From assembly GCF_001571405.1 (NCBI RefSeq), contig NZ_BCNX01000006.1, forward strand, positions 459,135 through 523,134: a stretch of DNA of 64,000 nt, read 5' to 3'. The DNA is from Methanoculleus thermophilus. GTDB taxonomy: Archaea; Halobacteriota; Methanomicrobia; Methanomicrobiales; Methanoculleaceae. Below the pieces are notes generated by a model, which worked only from the letters and a program-made list of their open reading frames with translations, ran no database searches and was not told where the DNA came from. A program made the translations under genes and the position numbers. Shown here in pieces: positions 1 to 8,372 of the stretch (the first letter of the stretch is position 1; the number at the start of each line of letters is the position of its first letter).

Positions 1-1
1 T

Positions 2-154
2 GAGTTCGATGTCGAGCTCCTCTGGCGGCTGCGGCAAGCCGGCCGCAGGGTGGAGGAGGTTCCGATCACGTGGGCGAACCGGGATGAGTCCAAGGTGATG
101 ATCTCGGATGCAAAGGAGATGCTGCTTGGGATGATCAGGCTCCGGTTTGGTTGA
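2..154 (+). CDS. Glycosyltransferase family 2, C-terminal end (partial)
   Basis: The gene enters from the left edge, so only the last 50 codons are visible, ending at TGA 152-154. They read EFDVELLWRLRQAGRRVEEV and then a VPITW..RDESKV segment. This is the closing part of the dolichyl-phosphate-mannose-synthase-like GT2 fold, where an acidic EFDVELL helix precedes a strand ending in a basic SKV turn. The family transfers sugars from nucleotide donors to lipid or protein acceptors at the membrane. The donor cannot be judged because the catalytic domain is outside the window. Confidence 0.7.
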   Translation, partial: EFDVELLWRLRQAGRRVEEVPITWANRDESKVMISDAKEMLLGMIRLRFG

Positions 155-306
155 CGGCCTTTACGCGCGAGACTCTGCCGTTATGCTCCCGACTCTATTC
201 TTAGCCCGGGTGCTTGTTGTTCCATGGGATGTGGAACCAGTTCTGGAATAGATCGCCGGGTTTTAAAGTTCTTCGAGCGAACGAATTTCATAGGAGCAGT
301 GATCCG

Positions 307-1263
307 GTGCTTGAGAAGATGCTCTTTGTCGCGGAGATCGGCGGGAGTATGCAGGTCGACGCACCCTTTGTGGTCGACGCTGCAGAACTGAAGGAGAAGA
401 GGGATGGAGGCAAGTATATCCAGCTCTCCATCTCCGATAAGACCGGTCGGGGAACCTGCAAGGTCTGGGGGACGCCCGTTCAGACCGTGGAGCAGATGGA
501 GGCGCTCTGCCACGCGATCCGGCCGGGTGAGGTCTATCGTATCCAGGGTTATGCGAAGGTCTACAACGGGACCTGTGAGGTCAACGTGAATGATGGGATC
601 GCGAACCTTCGAGCCCCGATACCGCCGGACGGCTTCGATCCCTCCCTGTTTGTCTATGCGCCCGTCGACTGCGAAGCTGTCCGGCAGGGGCTCGCCCGCG
701 TGGTCGCGAAGATCGAAGATCCCGGCATATACTCACTCGTCTCCGCTGTCATAGACACCACTGCAGGATTTCTTGAAGCCCCGGCGGCGAAATTTCACCA
801 CCATGCCTACATTGGCGGCCTTGCGGAGCATACTCTCGAGACCGCGGAGATTGCGCTCTCGCTTGCGAACACCGTCAGCCGGGCGGAGATGGATCTCGAT
901 GTCCTCCTTGCCGGAGCGCTCCTCCACGACATCGGCAAGGCGTCATGCTTCCGTCGTCAGGGGTTCTCGTTCGTCGCGCTCCCCGAGTACACCCTCGTCG
1001 GGCATACGGCGATCGGGGCTGCTGTGCTCCTCCGACACTCCGCCGGTGTCGACCCCTCCCGGTTTGCACACATTCTCCATATCGTGATGTCTCATCACGG
1101 CCCTCACGGCGAGATCCAGCCCCGGACGCCCGAGGCCTGGGCGGTTCACTTCGCTGATAACGCGAGCGCCTTCCTCCGGGAAGTCCTGGACGACGCCAGC
1201 GACCTTGCGCCGGGAGAAGGGCGTCAGGGGGCGCGGTGCGGACAGTCAGTCTATCGATTCTAA
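307..1263 (+). CDS. OB-fold plus HD-domain phosphohydrolase (YhaM-like)
   Basis: About 318 residues. The N-terminal ~110 residues (YIQLSISDKTGRGTCKVWG onward) look like a nucleic-acid-binding OB fold. The C-terminal half is an HD domain: HHHAYIGGLAEHT, then LLHDIGK at about residue 207, then a VMSHHG motif that completes a metal site. This order matches YhaM/CBF1-type 3'-5' exoribonucleases, so RNA end-trimming is the likely role; the substrate is inferred from family only. The reading frame opens upstream at 214, but AGGAG at 292-296 sits 10 nt before an in-frame GTG at 307, so I start there. ATG 319 is the alternative. Confidence 0.7.
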   Translation: MLEKMLFVAEIGGSMQVDAPFVVDAAELKEKRDGGKYIQLSISDKTGRGTCKVWGTPVQTVEQMEALCHAIRPGEVYRIQGYAKVYNGTCEVNVNDGIANLRAPIPPDGFDPSLFVYAPVDCEAVRQGLARVVAKIEDPGIYSLVSAVIDTTAGFLEAPAAKFHHHAYIGGLAEHTLETAEIALSLANTVSRAEMDLDVLLAGALLHDIGKASCFRRQGFSFVALPEYTLVGHTAIGAAVLLRHSAGVDPSRFAHILHIVMSHHGPHGEIQPRTPEAWAVHFADNASAFLREVLDDASDLAPGEGRQGARCGQSVYRF

Positions 1264-1421
1264 TGCCATCACCCACAGAATGTGGTGCAGAGACGACGAG
1301 ATTGCAGCAGGTCCCGGTTTTTTGAAAATAAGTAACCCGCTGAATATCTATCCCGGGCTCTCTTTGATCTCTCTATCCCCGGTTCGCTCCAGCGAGACGC
1401 CCCTCACCGGCAAAAAAAGGG

Positions 1422-1571
1422 TTACTCCCCTTTCAGATACGCCTCGGGGTCTCGCTCAAAGAGTTTCTTGCACCCGGGGGCGCAGAAGTAGTAGGTCTTC
1501 CCCTTGTACTCGGCGGTGTACTTCGCGGTCGCCTCGTCGACGTCCATCTTGCATACCGGATCAAGTGCCAT
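1422..1571 (-). CDS. Small YHS-domain protein downstream of copA
   Basis: A 49-residue protein starting [18 protein letters not shown] and ending YLKGE. It contains the full YHS signature: DPVCKMDV, then [18 protein letters not shown], with cysteines at about positions 7, 30 and 34. YHS domains are found in or beside copper and heavy-metal P-type ATPases and are thought to bind metal. Its ATG lies inside the 3' end of the copper ATPase gene (11-bp overlap, different frame), so the two are almost certainly co-transcribed and translationally coupled. A role as metal donor or sensor for the pump is inference. Confidence 0.85.
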   Translation of the reverse strand: MALDPVCKMDVDEATAKYTAEYKGKTYYFCAPGCKKLFERDPEAYLKGE

Positions 1572-4026
1572 GTGTATCAACCTCCGATAAGATCCCTCTC
1601 TTCGCTGGTGGTATATATCTCTTGAGCAGCAGGGAGAGCGAGACGACCGTCACCGACGAGAGCGCCATCGCGAGCGCCGCATACTCCGGCTGGAAGGTGA
1701 TGCCGAAGACGGGATAGAGCACCCCGGCGGCGAGGGGGATCAGGGCGGCATTGTAGGCGAACGCCCAGAAGAGGTTCTGCTTGATCCGGCTCATCACCTT
1801 CCTGGAGAGTTCGACGGCCGCGACGGCGTCGACGAGATCGTCGCGGATGAGGACGACATCCCCGCTCTCGATGGCGACATCGGTCCCGCTCCCGATGGCG
1901 ATCCCGACATCCGCCTGCGCGAGCGCCGGGGCGTCGTTGATCCCGTCGCCCACAAACGCCACGACCTCCCCCCGCTTCTGGAGGGCCCGGACCTCCTGTG
2001 CCTTCTCCTGGGGGAGCACCCCGGCATGGACGTCCGTGATCCCGACCTCCCGTGCGATGGCGTTTGCCGTCCGCGGGTTGTCGCCGGTGATCATCACGAC
2101 CGATAGACCCATCCTTTTGAGGTCTGCGATAGCCGTTCTTGCCGTCGGCTTCAGGGTGTCTGCGATGGCGATGATGCCTGCAAGTTCACCCCCGGCGGCG
2201 ACGAGGATTGCGGTCTTTCCCACATCCTGGAATGCGGTTATCCTCATCTCGGCCTTCGGCGGGATGGCGATGCCGCGCTCAAGGAGGAAGGGCTGGTTCC
2301 CGATGAGGATCTCCGTCCCTTCCACAACGGCGCTGACCCCCAGGCCGCCGTAGGTGGTAAACTGCGTTGATGCCGGGATCGCAACGCCGGCACTCTCCGC
2401 CCGCCTTACGACCGCTTCCCCGAGCGGATGCTGTGAGTTCTTCTCGACCGCCGCGGCGAGCGCTAAAAGTCGGTCCTCCGGAAGACCGAACGCAACGATA
2501 TCGGTGACGTCGGGTTTTCCCCTGGTGAGGGTCCCGGTCTTGTCGAAGACGATCGTTGTCAGTTTCTCTGAAATCTCGAGGGCTTCGCCGTTCCTGATCA
2601 GCAGCCCGAGTTCGGCCCCCCGGCCGATCCCGACGGTCACGGCGGTCGGGGTCGCGAGGCCGAGCGCACAGGGGCAAGCGACGACCAGGATGGATATCAG
2701 CACCGTGAGCGCAAAGAGAAGCGAGGCGTTGAGTCCCACATACCAGATGAGGAAGGCGCCGATTGCGATCACGAGCACGACCGGGATGAAGTAAGAGACC
2801 GCAACGTCGGCGATCCGCTCCACCGGCGGCCTTGAACCCTGGGCGTCCCGGACGAGCCTGATGATCTGCGAAAGCACCATATCCTTCCCGATCTTTTCGG
2901 CCCTGATGCGGAGGACACCGTTCATGTTCAGGGTGCCGCCGACGACCTCGCTTCCCTCCCGCTTGTCGATCGGGATGGGCTCGCCGGTGATCATGGACTC
3001 GTCGACTGAACTCTCGCCGCCCACGACCACGCCGTCCACCGGCACCATCTCTCCAGGCCGGACCAAGACGACGTCGCCGACGACGACATCCTCGATCCTC
3101 GTCTCAATCTCCCGCCCGTCCCGGATCACGGTTGCGGTCTTCGGGCGAAGCCCTATCAATTTCTTGATGGCTTCGGACGTCCTACCCTTTGCCCGGGCCT
3201 CAAGGTACCTTCCGAGCGTCAGGAAGGCCGCAAGCATCACCGCGGTCTCGTAGAAGTTGAACTCCGGGGTGAGGACAATATCAAACGTCCCAAGAATACT
3301 TGAACCGTATGCGACGCCGATTCCCATCGCGTACATGACGTCCATCGTCAGCGCCCGATTTCTGAGCGAGGCGGCTGCCGTCTTGAATATGGGAGTACTT
3401 ACGTAGAGAAAGACTGGCAGGGTGATGAGGAGCATGATGAGGTTGATCGAGACCGGGAGGGCAGCCGCGCCGGGCATCCCAAAGAGCATGTAGAAAAAGA
3501 GCGGGATGCTGACCGCAAACCCGATTGTGAACCGTCGGAATTTGTCCCGGAGGTCCGCTTCCCGCATCCTCTCTTCGACGTCCTCGGTGACTTCTTCCTC
3601 GAGTCCGAGATACTGGTAGCCGGCCTCTTCGATGGCGGCACGAATATCGGGTATCGTGACCAGCGCCGGGTTGTAGACGACGTGTGCGTCCTCTGTCGCG
3701 AGGTTGACCCGGGCCTCGTAGACCCCCTCGAGGTTGGCAAGCGAGGCCTCGATCACCTGGGCGCAGGCCGCACAGACCATCCCGCCGATTCTCGCGGTGA
3801 CCTCGCTCCTCACAACCTCGTAACCGGCATCGGTGATTGTCCGTTCGAGGTCCGTGAGGCTGGCCTTCGTCGGGTCATATTCGATGGCGACCGTCTCGGC
3901 CGCGAGGTTGACCCGGGCATCGTAGACGTCGTCCCGATCCTGGAGGGCACGTTCTATATTGAGGGCGCAGGATGCGCAGTGCATCCCGGTGATCTTCAAC
4001 TCGGCCGTCCTCTTCTCCTCAGGCAT
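1561..4026 (-). CDS. copA: Copper-translocating P-type ATPase
   Basis: About 821 residues. Two N-terminal heavy-metal-associated domains carry GMHCASC and GMVCAAC. These are followed by membrane helices, the actuator loop with SMITGEP, the transmembrane metal motif [11 protein letters not shown], the phosphorylation motif DKTGTLTRG and the hinge motif [13 protein letters not shown] plus two HMA domains identifies a P1B-type Cu(I) exporter. I start at ATG 4026 because GAGGTGAT lies just upstream; an in-frame GTG at 4035 would overlap that ribosome site. An AGATATTTATCT TATA-like element about 25-35 bp upstream probably drives it. The YHS gene overlaps its 3' end. Confidence 0.95.
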   Translation of the reverse strand: MPEEKRTAELKITGMHCASCALNIERALQDRDDVYDARVNLAAETVAIEYDPTKASLTDLERTITDAGYEVVRSEVTARIGGMVCAACAQVIEASLANLEGVYEARVNLATEDAHVVYNPALVTIPDIRAAIEEAGYQYLGLEEEVTEDVEERMREADLRDKFRRFTIGFAVSIPLFFYMLFGMPGAAALPVSINLIMLLITLPVFLYVSTPIFKTAAASLRNRALTMDVMYAMGIGVAYGSSILGTFDIVLTPEFNFYETAVMLAAFLTLGRYLEARAKGRTSEAIKKLIGLRPKTATVIRDGREIETRIEDVVVGDVVLVRPGEMVPVDGVVVGGESSVDESMITGEPIPIDKREGSEVVGGTLNMNGVLRIRAEKIGKDMVLSQIIRLVRDAQGSRPPVERIADVAVSYFIPVVLVIAIGAFLIWYVGLNASLLFALTVLISILVVACPCALGLATPTAVTVGIGRGAELGLLIRNGEALEISEKLTTIVFDKTGTLTRGKPDVTDIVAFGLPEDRLLALAAAVEKNSQHPLGEAVVRRAESAGVAIPASTQFTTYGGLGVSAVVEGTEILIGNQPFLLERGIAIPPKAEMRITAFQDVGKTAILVAAGGELAGIIAIADTLKPTARTAIADLKRMGLSVVMITGDNPRTANAIAREVGITDVHAGVLPQEKAQEVRALQKRGEVVAFVGDGINDAPALAQADVGIAIGSGTDVAIESGDVVLIRDDLVDAVAAVELSRKVMSRIKQNLFWAFAYNAALIPLAAGVLYPVFGITFQPEYAALAMALSSVTVVSLSLLLKRYIPPAKRGILSEVDTHGT

Positions 4027-4035
4027 GATGATCAC

Positions 4036-4196
4036 CTCGCTCTGCGGAGATAAATATCTGTAACCACCGGGCTACTGCTCCAGGTACAATTCCCCCAGGA
4101 AATAGTCCCAATTCCCAATATTCTATGCTGCAAATATTATACATAACATTATTATACTCACGCTCGGTTATGCCCCCTTATTCTGAGGTGATTGTG
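4036..4196. promoter_or_regulatory. Divergent promoter region, copA / HEAT-repeat gene
   Basis: An AT-rich 160-bp gap between divergent genes. For copA (minus) a TATA-like AGATATTTATCT lies at 4049-4060; its ends AGATA/TATCT are complementary, so a regulator could also bind there. For the plus-strand gene, TTATTATACTC at about 4149-4159 is a suitable TATA box ahead of the ribosome site GAGGTGA at 4185-4191. No conserved copper operator was recognised. Confidence 0.45.
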
Positions 4197-5129
4197 GTGC
4201 AAAGAAAGGATCCTCCAACGGGGGAGAAGCAATACGATCTTGAGCGTATGACATCAGGGGGGGACATCAGCGGTCTGACCGCTGCGTTGCAGAGCGGCGT
4301 TCCGGCCGTCCGCCGACGTGCAGCCCTCGCCCTTGGCTCGCTTGGAGAATGGAGGGGGGTGGATCCCCTTATCCGGGCGCTAACCGATCCGGCGCCAGAT
4401 GTGCGGGAGGGGGCGGCAAACGCGCTTGCCATGATCGGGACGCCGGCGGTGGAGCCGCTGATCGAGATTCTCGAGCGCCCCAAGATCGCGGCGGCATACG
4501 GGTTACCGCGGGAAGCACCCGAGGAGGGCCTTACCCAGATCGACCTCCTCGGCGGCCCTGAGAATATTCCGCCCGAAAAGAGGAAACTCCGGCACAGGAG
4601 CGGTATCAGGCAGCACGACGCCCTTGGCGGCCCGGAAGATATCCGCGAGGCGGGGGGCGGAAGAGCCCGCGATGAGGAGGAGGGCCTCGCCCAGCACGAT
4701 GCTCTTGGCGGTCCGGAGGATATCCGCAAGGCAGGAGGGAAAGTGTCCCGGGATACAGAGGAGGAGATCACCCAGCACGACCTTCTCGGCGGACCGGGCG
4801 ATGTCGGGACGGGAAAGACTCTCCGGCACCGGGAGCTCGCCCAGCACGACCTCCTCGGCGGCCCGGAGGATGCAAAAGAGCACGAACGGCTCTTCCCTGG
4901 AGCGAGGAGGGCCGGTGCCGTACCGGAGGGCGTTCTTCCCGGCGCAGGGCTGCGCCGCGCCTATGCTGCCGTTATCCTTGGAGAAATTGGGGACCCGCGG
5001 GTGGAGGCGCCCCTTACCCGGGCCCTCTCCGATAGCGACCCCGCTGTCCAGAGGGCGGCGAGAGACGGACTTCATCGATTCCACGAGAGGCGGGGTGCAA
5101 CGACGTCTGTCCCGCCTGCCTCGCGTTGA
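4197..5129 (+). CDS. HEAT-repeat protein with five QHDxLGGPEDI motifs
   Basis: About 310 residues. Residues ~20-100 form HEAT/PBS-lyase-like repeats (RRRAALALGSLGEWRGVDPL; VREGAANALAMIGTPAVEPL). A further HEAT repeat follows near the C terminus (RRAYAAVILGEIGDPRVEAPL). Between them residues ~112-230 hold five copies of a Q-[HI]-D-x-L-G-G-P-[EG]-[DN] motif in charged linkers. HEAT solenoids bind protein partners; the motif array is not one I recognise. I start at GTG 4197 because GAGGTGA at 4185-4191 is well placed; upstream in-frame ATGs lack a ribosome site. The next gene is a paralogue without the motif array. No function is assigned. Confidence 0.75.
   Translation: MQRKDPPTGEKQYDLERMTSGGDISGLTAALQSGVPAVRRRAALALGSLGEWRGVDPLIRALTDPAPDVREGAANALAMIGTPAVEPLIEILERPKIAAAYGLPREAPEEGLTQIDLLGGPENIPPEKRKLRHRSGIRQHDALGGPEDIREAGGGRARDEEEGLAQHDALGGPEDIRKAGGKVSRDTEEEITQHDLLGGPGDVGTGKTLRHRELAQHDLLGGPEDAKEHERLFPGARRAGAVPEGVLPGAGLRRAYAAVILGEIGDPRVEAPLTRALSDSDPAVQRAARDGLHRFHERRGATTSVPPASR
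4536..4874 (+). repeat. Five coding repeats, QHDxLGGPEDI type
   Basis: In-frame copies begin at 4536 (QIDLLGGPENI), 4611 (QHDALGGPEDI), 4692 (QHDALGGPEDI), 4773 (QHDLLGGPGDV) and 4842 (QHDLLGGPEDA). Spacings are 75, 81, 81 and 69 bp, so this is a series of short linear motifs on variable linkers and not a rigid tandem repeat. Synonymous changes between copies suggest selection on the protein rather than very recent duplication. Confidence 0.9.
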
Positions 5130-5329
5130 AGCCGGGATAGACTCATTTTTTCGCGGGTGCCGCGATACCGCCGGAGGGTGGTGGTACCCGCGGTTATCGG
5201 ATGAACCACTCTCGTCAGATACCTCTCGCCGTTACCCCGCTGTGTCTTGTCCGGGATGCTCCTGCAGGTGGCCATGCAAAAGTTATTATATCGACCGTTC
5301 GCCATACCCCGGGCACGGAGGCGAAAGGA

Positions 5330-6271
5330 TTGGAGCAAAAGAGCAATCTTCCTGGAGAGCGACAGAGCGGACGGAGGTTCAACATCGACCTCCTGCGGGC
5401 AAATGAGGACGTCGACGGCCTGATCGAGGCGTTAGGGAGCGATGACGGCCTGACCCGGCAGCGGGCCGCTCTTGCTCTCGGTGACCTCGGGGGGGCGCGG
5501 GCGGTCGAACCGCTCATCCGTGCCCTCGGCGACCCGCTCTCGGCGGTGCGGGAAGCGGCGGCGGACTCGCTCACTCTGCTTGCAGGCGCGTCGGTCGAGC
5601 CGTTGATCGAACTCATCGTGAATCCTGAGGCGTCCGGGAGGTATGAGGAGTCGGCGCCCACCGGGGGACCGGCTATTGTGGCCGCACCCACCGGTCAGAT
5701 GGTGGAGATCGAGACCCGGCGAGACCTCCGGCGGGTCTACGCTGCCGCCATCCTCGGCGAGATCGGGGATCCGTCTGCGGTGGAGCCGCTCACCCGGGCG
5801 CTCAAGGATCCAAACGACGATCTGCGGTGTCAGGCGACCGGAGCCATAGCAAAGTTAGGTCGGAGAGCAGTTGAGCCGCTCGCTGCGATGCTCACCGACC
5901 CGGACCCCGAGATACGAACCGTCGCGGCCGGGATCCTCGGCGATATCGGAGGGGCGACCGCGGTCGAAGCGCTCGTCAAAGCCCTCCGCGACAGAGATCC
6001 CGACGTTCAAGGGGCGGCTGCGGGCGCTCTCTTCCGGATGGGTGATCTTGCGGTGGATCCGCTTATTGCGGCGACGAAGGACCCCGACAAGAACGTCAGG
6101 CTCTACGCGGCAGGGGCGCTCAAGTACATCGGCGACCCTCGGGCGATCGACGCCCTCGAGGCTCTCGCCCGGAACGGCGATGCGGAGGAGAAGAGCGTCG
6201 CGGAGGATGCCATCGAGAAGATTCGGATGGTCCGGGGCGAAGCCGCGCCATCGCCGCCGACGTCTCGGTGA
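5330..6271 (+). CDS. HEAT-repeat (PBS lyase-like) protein
   Basis: About 313 residues made of roughly seven 31-residue HEAT units, for example RQRAALALGDLGGARAVEPL, RRVYAAAILGEIGDPSAVEP and VRLYAAGALKYIGDPRAIDA. It is paralogous to the preceding gene, aligning at both the N-terminal repeats and the LRR-YAA-ILGEIGDP block, but has a ~37-residue linker where that protein has its motif array. I start at TTG 5330, eight bases after GGAGG at 5317-5321. The frame is open from ATG 5201, but a TATA-like TTATTATATCG at about 5283-5293 lies downstream of that ATG and argues against it. Likely a protein-interaction scaffold; partner unknown. Confidence 0.75.
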   Translation: MEQKSNLPGERQSGRRFNIDLLRANEDVDGLIEALGSDDGLTRQRAALALGDLGGARAVEPLIRALGDPLSAVREAAADSLTLLAGASVEPLIELIVNPEASGRYEESAPTGGPAIVAAPTGQMVEIETRRDLRRVYAAAILGEIGDPSAVEPLTRALKDPNDDLRCQATGAIAKLGRRAVEPLAAMLTDPDPEIRTVAAGILGDIGGATAVEALVKALRDRDPDVQGAAAGALFRMGDLAVDPLIAATKDPDKNVRLYAAGALKYIGDPRAIDALEALARNGDAEEKSVAEDAIEKIRMVRGEAAPSPPTSR

Positions 6272-6400
6272 AAGATGGGCGGAACGCCCGGAGTTGGCGT
6301 TTCAACGGCCAAAATTACGGGAGATTCAAAATGTGGGGGGTGTTCCGCGCTCTCGACTGTGGTCGGGAGCGCCTCCTCTATTAATAGTATGGGTATCCGC

Positions 6401-7669
6401 CTATCCTCTTCTCCGCACCCGCACTCTTCTCCGCACCCGCACCGACTCCGCGTGAGCGTGGAGCCCCTCAGCATCGGCGATCGTCTCCACCACGTCGCCG
6501 ATGGCCTCAAGCCCCTCCCGCGTGATCATCTGGACCGTCGAGCGTCGGCAGAAGTGGTTTACGTCGAGGCCTGAGTAGAGCCGGGCGTAGCCGGCCGTCG
6601 GGAGGACGTGGTTTGTTCCGGAGGCATAGTCGCCGCAGGCCACCGCCGCGTAGGGACCGACGAAGATCGACCCGGCGCTCCGGATGCGGTTGATGACCGA
6701 GAGCGGGTCGGCCACCTGGATCGAGAGGTGCTCGGGAGCGATCCCATCGACGGTCGCGACCGCCTCGTCAAGGTCACCGACGATGATGTACCCCGAGTGT
6801 TCAAGCGCCTTTACGACGATCTCTTGACGCTTTGCCTCCCCCGCCATCCGCCTCACCTCGGCGCCGACGCGGTCGGCGACTCCCGCATCGGTCGTCACAA
6901 GCACGCAGGCGGCGTTCGGGTCGTGCTCGGCCTGAGCGAGGATATCGGCCGCGACGAAGGTCGGGTTCGCCGTGCCGTCGGCGAGGATCGCGATCTCGCT
7001 CGGCCCCGCGGGAAAGTCGATCTCGGCCTCGTCGCGCAGAAGCATCTTCGCGGCGGTGACGTAGACGTTCCCCGGGCCGACGATCTTCTCCACCTTTGGT
7101 ATCGTCTCGGTCCCAATCGCCATCGCCGCGATCGCCTGGGCGCCGCCGACCCGGTAGATCTCGTCGACCCCGGCGATATCAAGCGCGACAAGCGTGATCG
7201 GGTTGATTGGCGGCGGGGTGCAGCAGCAGATCTCCGCAACCCCGGCGACCGTTGCAGGGACGGTGCACATCAGCGCCGTTGAGGGGTACGCCGCCCGTCC
7301 GCCGGGGACGTACGCACCCACCCGGGAGAGGGGTGTCGTCTTGACCCCGAGCGTGATCCCGGGCTCCATCTCCTGCAACCAGAGGTCGCGTCCGCGCTGC
7401 AGTTCGTGGAACTGGCTGATCCGCGCCTCCGCCTCCACGAGGCTCTCGACGAGGCGTGCATCCACCTGGTCGTAGGCCGCCTCCCGCTCATCATCGGAGA
7501 CCGCGATCTCATCGAGATCGATCCCATCAAACCTCTTTGTCAGGTCAACGAGGGCCGCATCGCCCTCCGCCCGCACCCGTGCAATGATCTCGGAGACCGG
7601 TCCTTTCACCCGGTCGAGGTCCGACCTCCGGCCGGCAATCCAGGTCTCGATATCCAGGGCTTGCCACAT
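6401..7669 (-). CDS. hisD: Histidinol dehydrogenase
   Basis: 422 residues, the normal length. It catalyses the last two steps of histidine synthesis, oxidising L-histidinol to L-histidine with two NAD+. Visible family signatures are VGAYVPGGRAAYPSTALM, VGGAQAIAAMAIGTETIPKV, KIVGPGNVYVTAAK, FPAGPSEIAI, QAEHDP and the EHLSIQ segment that contributes to the zinc and substrate site. No other his gene is visible nearby, so it stands alone. Its last codons encode two VRVRRR copies produced by an 18-bp tandem duplication. Confidence 0.96.
   Translation of the reverse strand: MWQALDIETWIAGRRSDLDRVKGPVSEIIARVRAEGDAALVDLTKRFDGIDLDEIAVSDDEREAAYDQVDARLVESLVEAEARISQFHELQRGRDLWLQEMEPGITLGVKTTPLSRVGAYVPGGRAAYPSTALMCTVPATVAGVAEICCCTPPPINPITLVALDIAGVDEIYRVGGAQAIAAMAIGTETIPKVEKIVGPGNVYVTAAKMLLRDEAEIDFPAGPSEIAILADGTANPTFVAADILAQAEHDPNAACVLVTTDAGVADRVGAEVRRMAGEAKRQEIVVKALEHSGYIIVGDLDEAVATVDGIAPEHLSIQVADPLSVINRIRSAGSIFVGPYAAVACGDYASGTNHVLPTAGYARLYSGLDVNHFCRRSTVQMITREGLEAIGDVVETIADAEGLHAHAESVRVRRRVRVRRRG
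6407..6442. repeat. 18-bp perfect tandem duplication at the 3' end of hisD
   Basis: TCTTCTCCGCACCCGCAC occurs twice head-to-tail, at 6407-6424 and 6425-6442, on the plus strand. Read on the minus strand it adds a second arginine-rich VRVRRR segment just before the hisD stop codon. Replication slippage is the likely origin. Confidence 0.9.
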
Positions 7670-7727
7670 GAGGAACAGGGTCGGCGGGTGGGAGCGTTAA
7701 GGTTTCGACCCTGGGCTTATTCCTGGG

Positions 7728-8102
7728 CAGGAGACCGGGAGCGGTATGGGCGAGACCCTGACCCTCGCCAACCAGAGGGAAGCTCACGGGCTCTCCGACA
7801 TCGGAACTTACCTCGCCTTCCAGGACCAGTTGGACCTCGTGCAGCTGGTGACGGGGGGCGATGACCTCCTGAACCGCTACAGCGCAATCGTGGTCAATCC
7901 CGATATGGCGCAGGGTGTCATGATTGATGAGACCGACAGGTTCATCGACAGGATCTCCTCAAACGAGACCAAAGAGTTTCTCGGAGACTTCGGTCTTGTG
8001 GTGTTCGGCCAACCGCTCTTTACTCCGCTCTATCCACCTGAATGCACCGAACCTCCGTACAACTGCACCACATGTTCAGGATCGATGAATATGACGGCAT
8101 GA
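7728..8102 (+). pseudogene. tupA remnant (C-terminal third)
   Basis: From QETGSGMGETLTLAN (starting about 7728) to the TGA at 8102 the translation matches the final ~120 residues of the intact TupA just downstream: GMG-TL-LAN, LSD-GTYL-F, LDLV, LLNRYSAI-VNP, SNETKEFLG, FG-PLFTPLY and ECTEPPYNCT. The first two thirds, including signal peptide and ligand-binding segments, are missing, and hisD lies immediately to the left. ATG 7746 is internal to the homology and has no clear ribosome site. I read it as a 5'-truncated duplicate of tupA, probably not expressed. Confidence 0.85.
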
Positions 8103-8234
8103 TCTGGAAGATATGGAGTATCCGCCTCCTGCCGTTCGTCCGGGCAGGCGGCATCGCCGTCTTTGCACAAAGGTGCGGTACGTTCTCCTTCATTCGCAAG
8201 GATTCTTTTGTTGACTCCGGATTATAGTTAATTA

Positions 8235-8331
8235 GGCTCTGTTGAAATGCCCTGGATAACCTCCAGCTGCCGCCCGGATACCAAAGATAGTAGGCAGTAT
8301 GGCCTTCAAGGAAGAGGGTTTCAACAGAGCC
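8235..8331. mobile_element. 97-bp MITE with 13-bp terminal inverted repeats
   Basis: The ends are perfect inverted repeats: GGCTCTGTTGAAA at 8235-8247 and TTTCAACAGAGCC at 8319-8331. The element is flanked directly by GTTAATTA at 8227-8234 and 8332-8339, a perfect 8-bp target duplication. There is no room for a transposase. The GGCTCTGTTG end and the 8-bp duplication resemble the IS6 superfamily, whose ends are typically GGxxCTGTTG-like. It sits between the tupA remnant and the promoter of the intact tupA. Confidence 0.9.
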
Positions 8332-8351
8332 GTTAATTATTTATCATCAAC
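8332..8351 (+). promoter_or_regulatory. Candidate operator/TATA region of tupABC copy 1
   Basis: GTTAATTATTTATCATCAAC ends 21 bp before the tupA ATG. It matches 15 of 20 positions of the inverted repeat at 11250-11269, upstream of the second transporter pair. AATTATTTATC inside it is an acceptable TATA box for a short-leader transcript. The left 8 bp is the copy of the target site duplicated by the MITE. Confidence 0.45.
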
Positions 8352-8372
8352 TGAACATCCAGACGCGTTGCT

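Noticed and set aside
4536..4874. Repeat array considered as CRISPR-like
   Set aside because: Units are in frame, unequal in spacing and diverged at synonymous sites, and form part of a protein.
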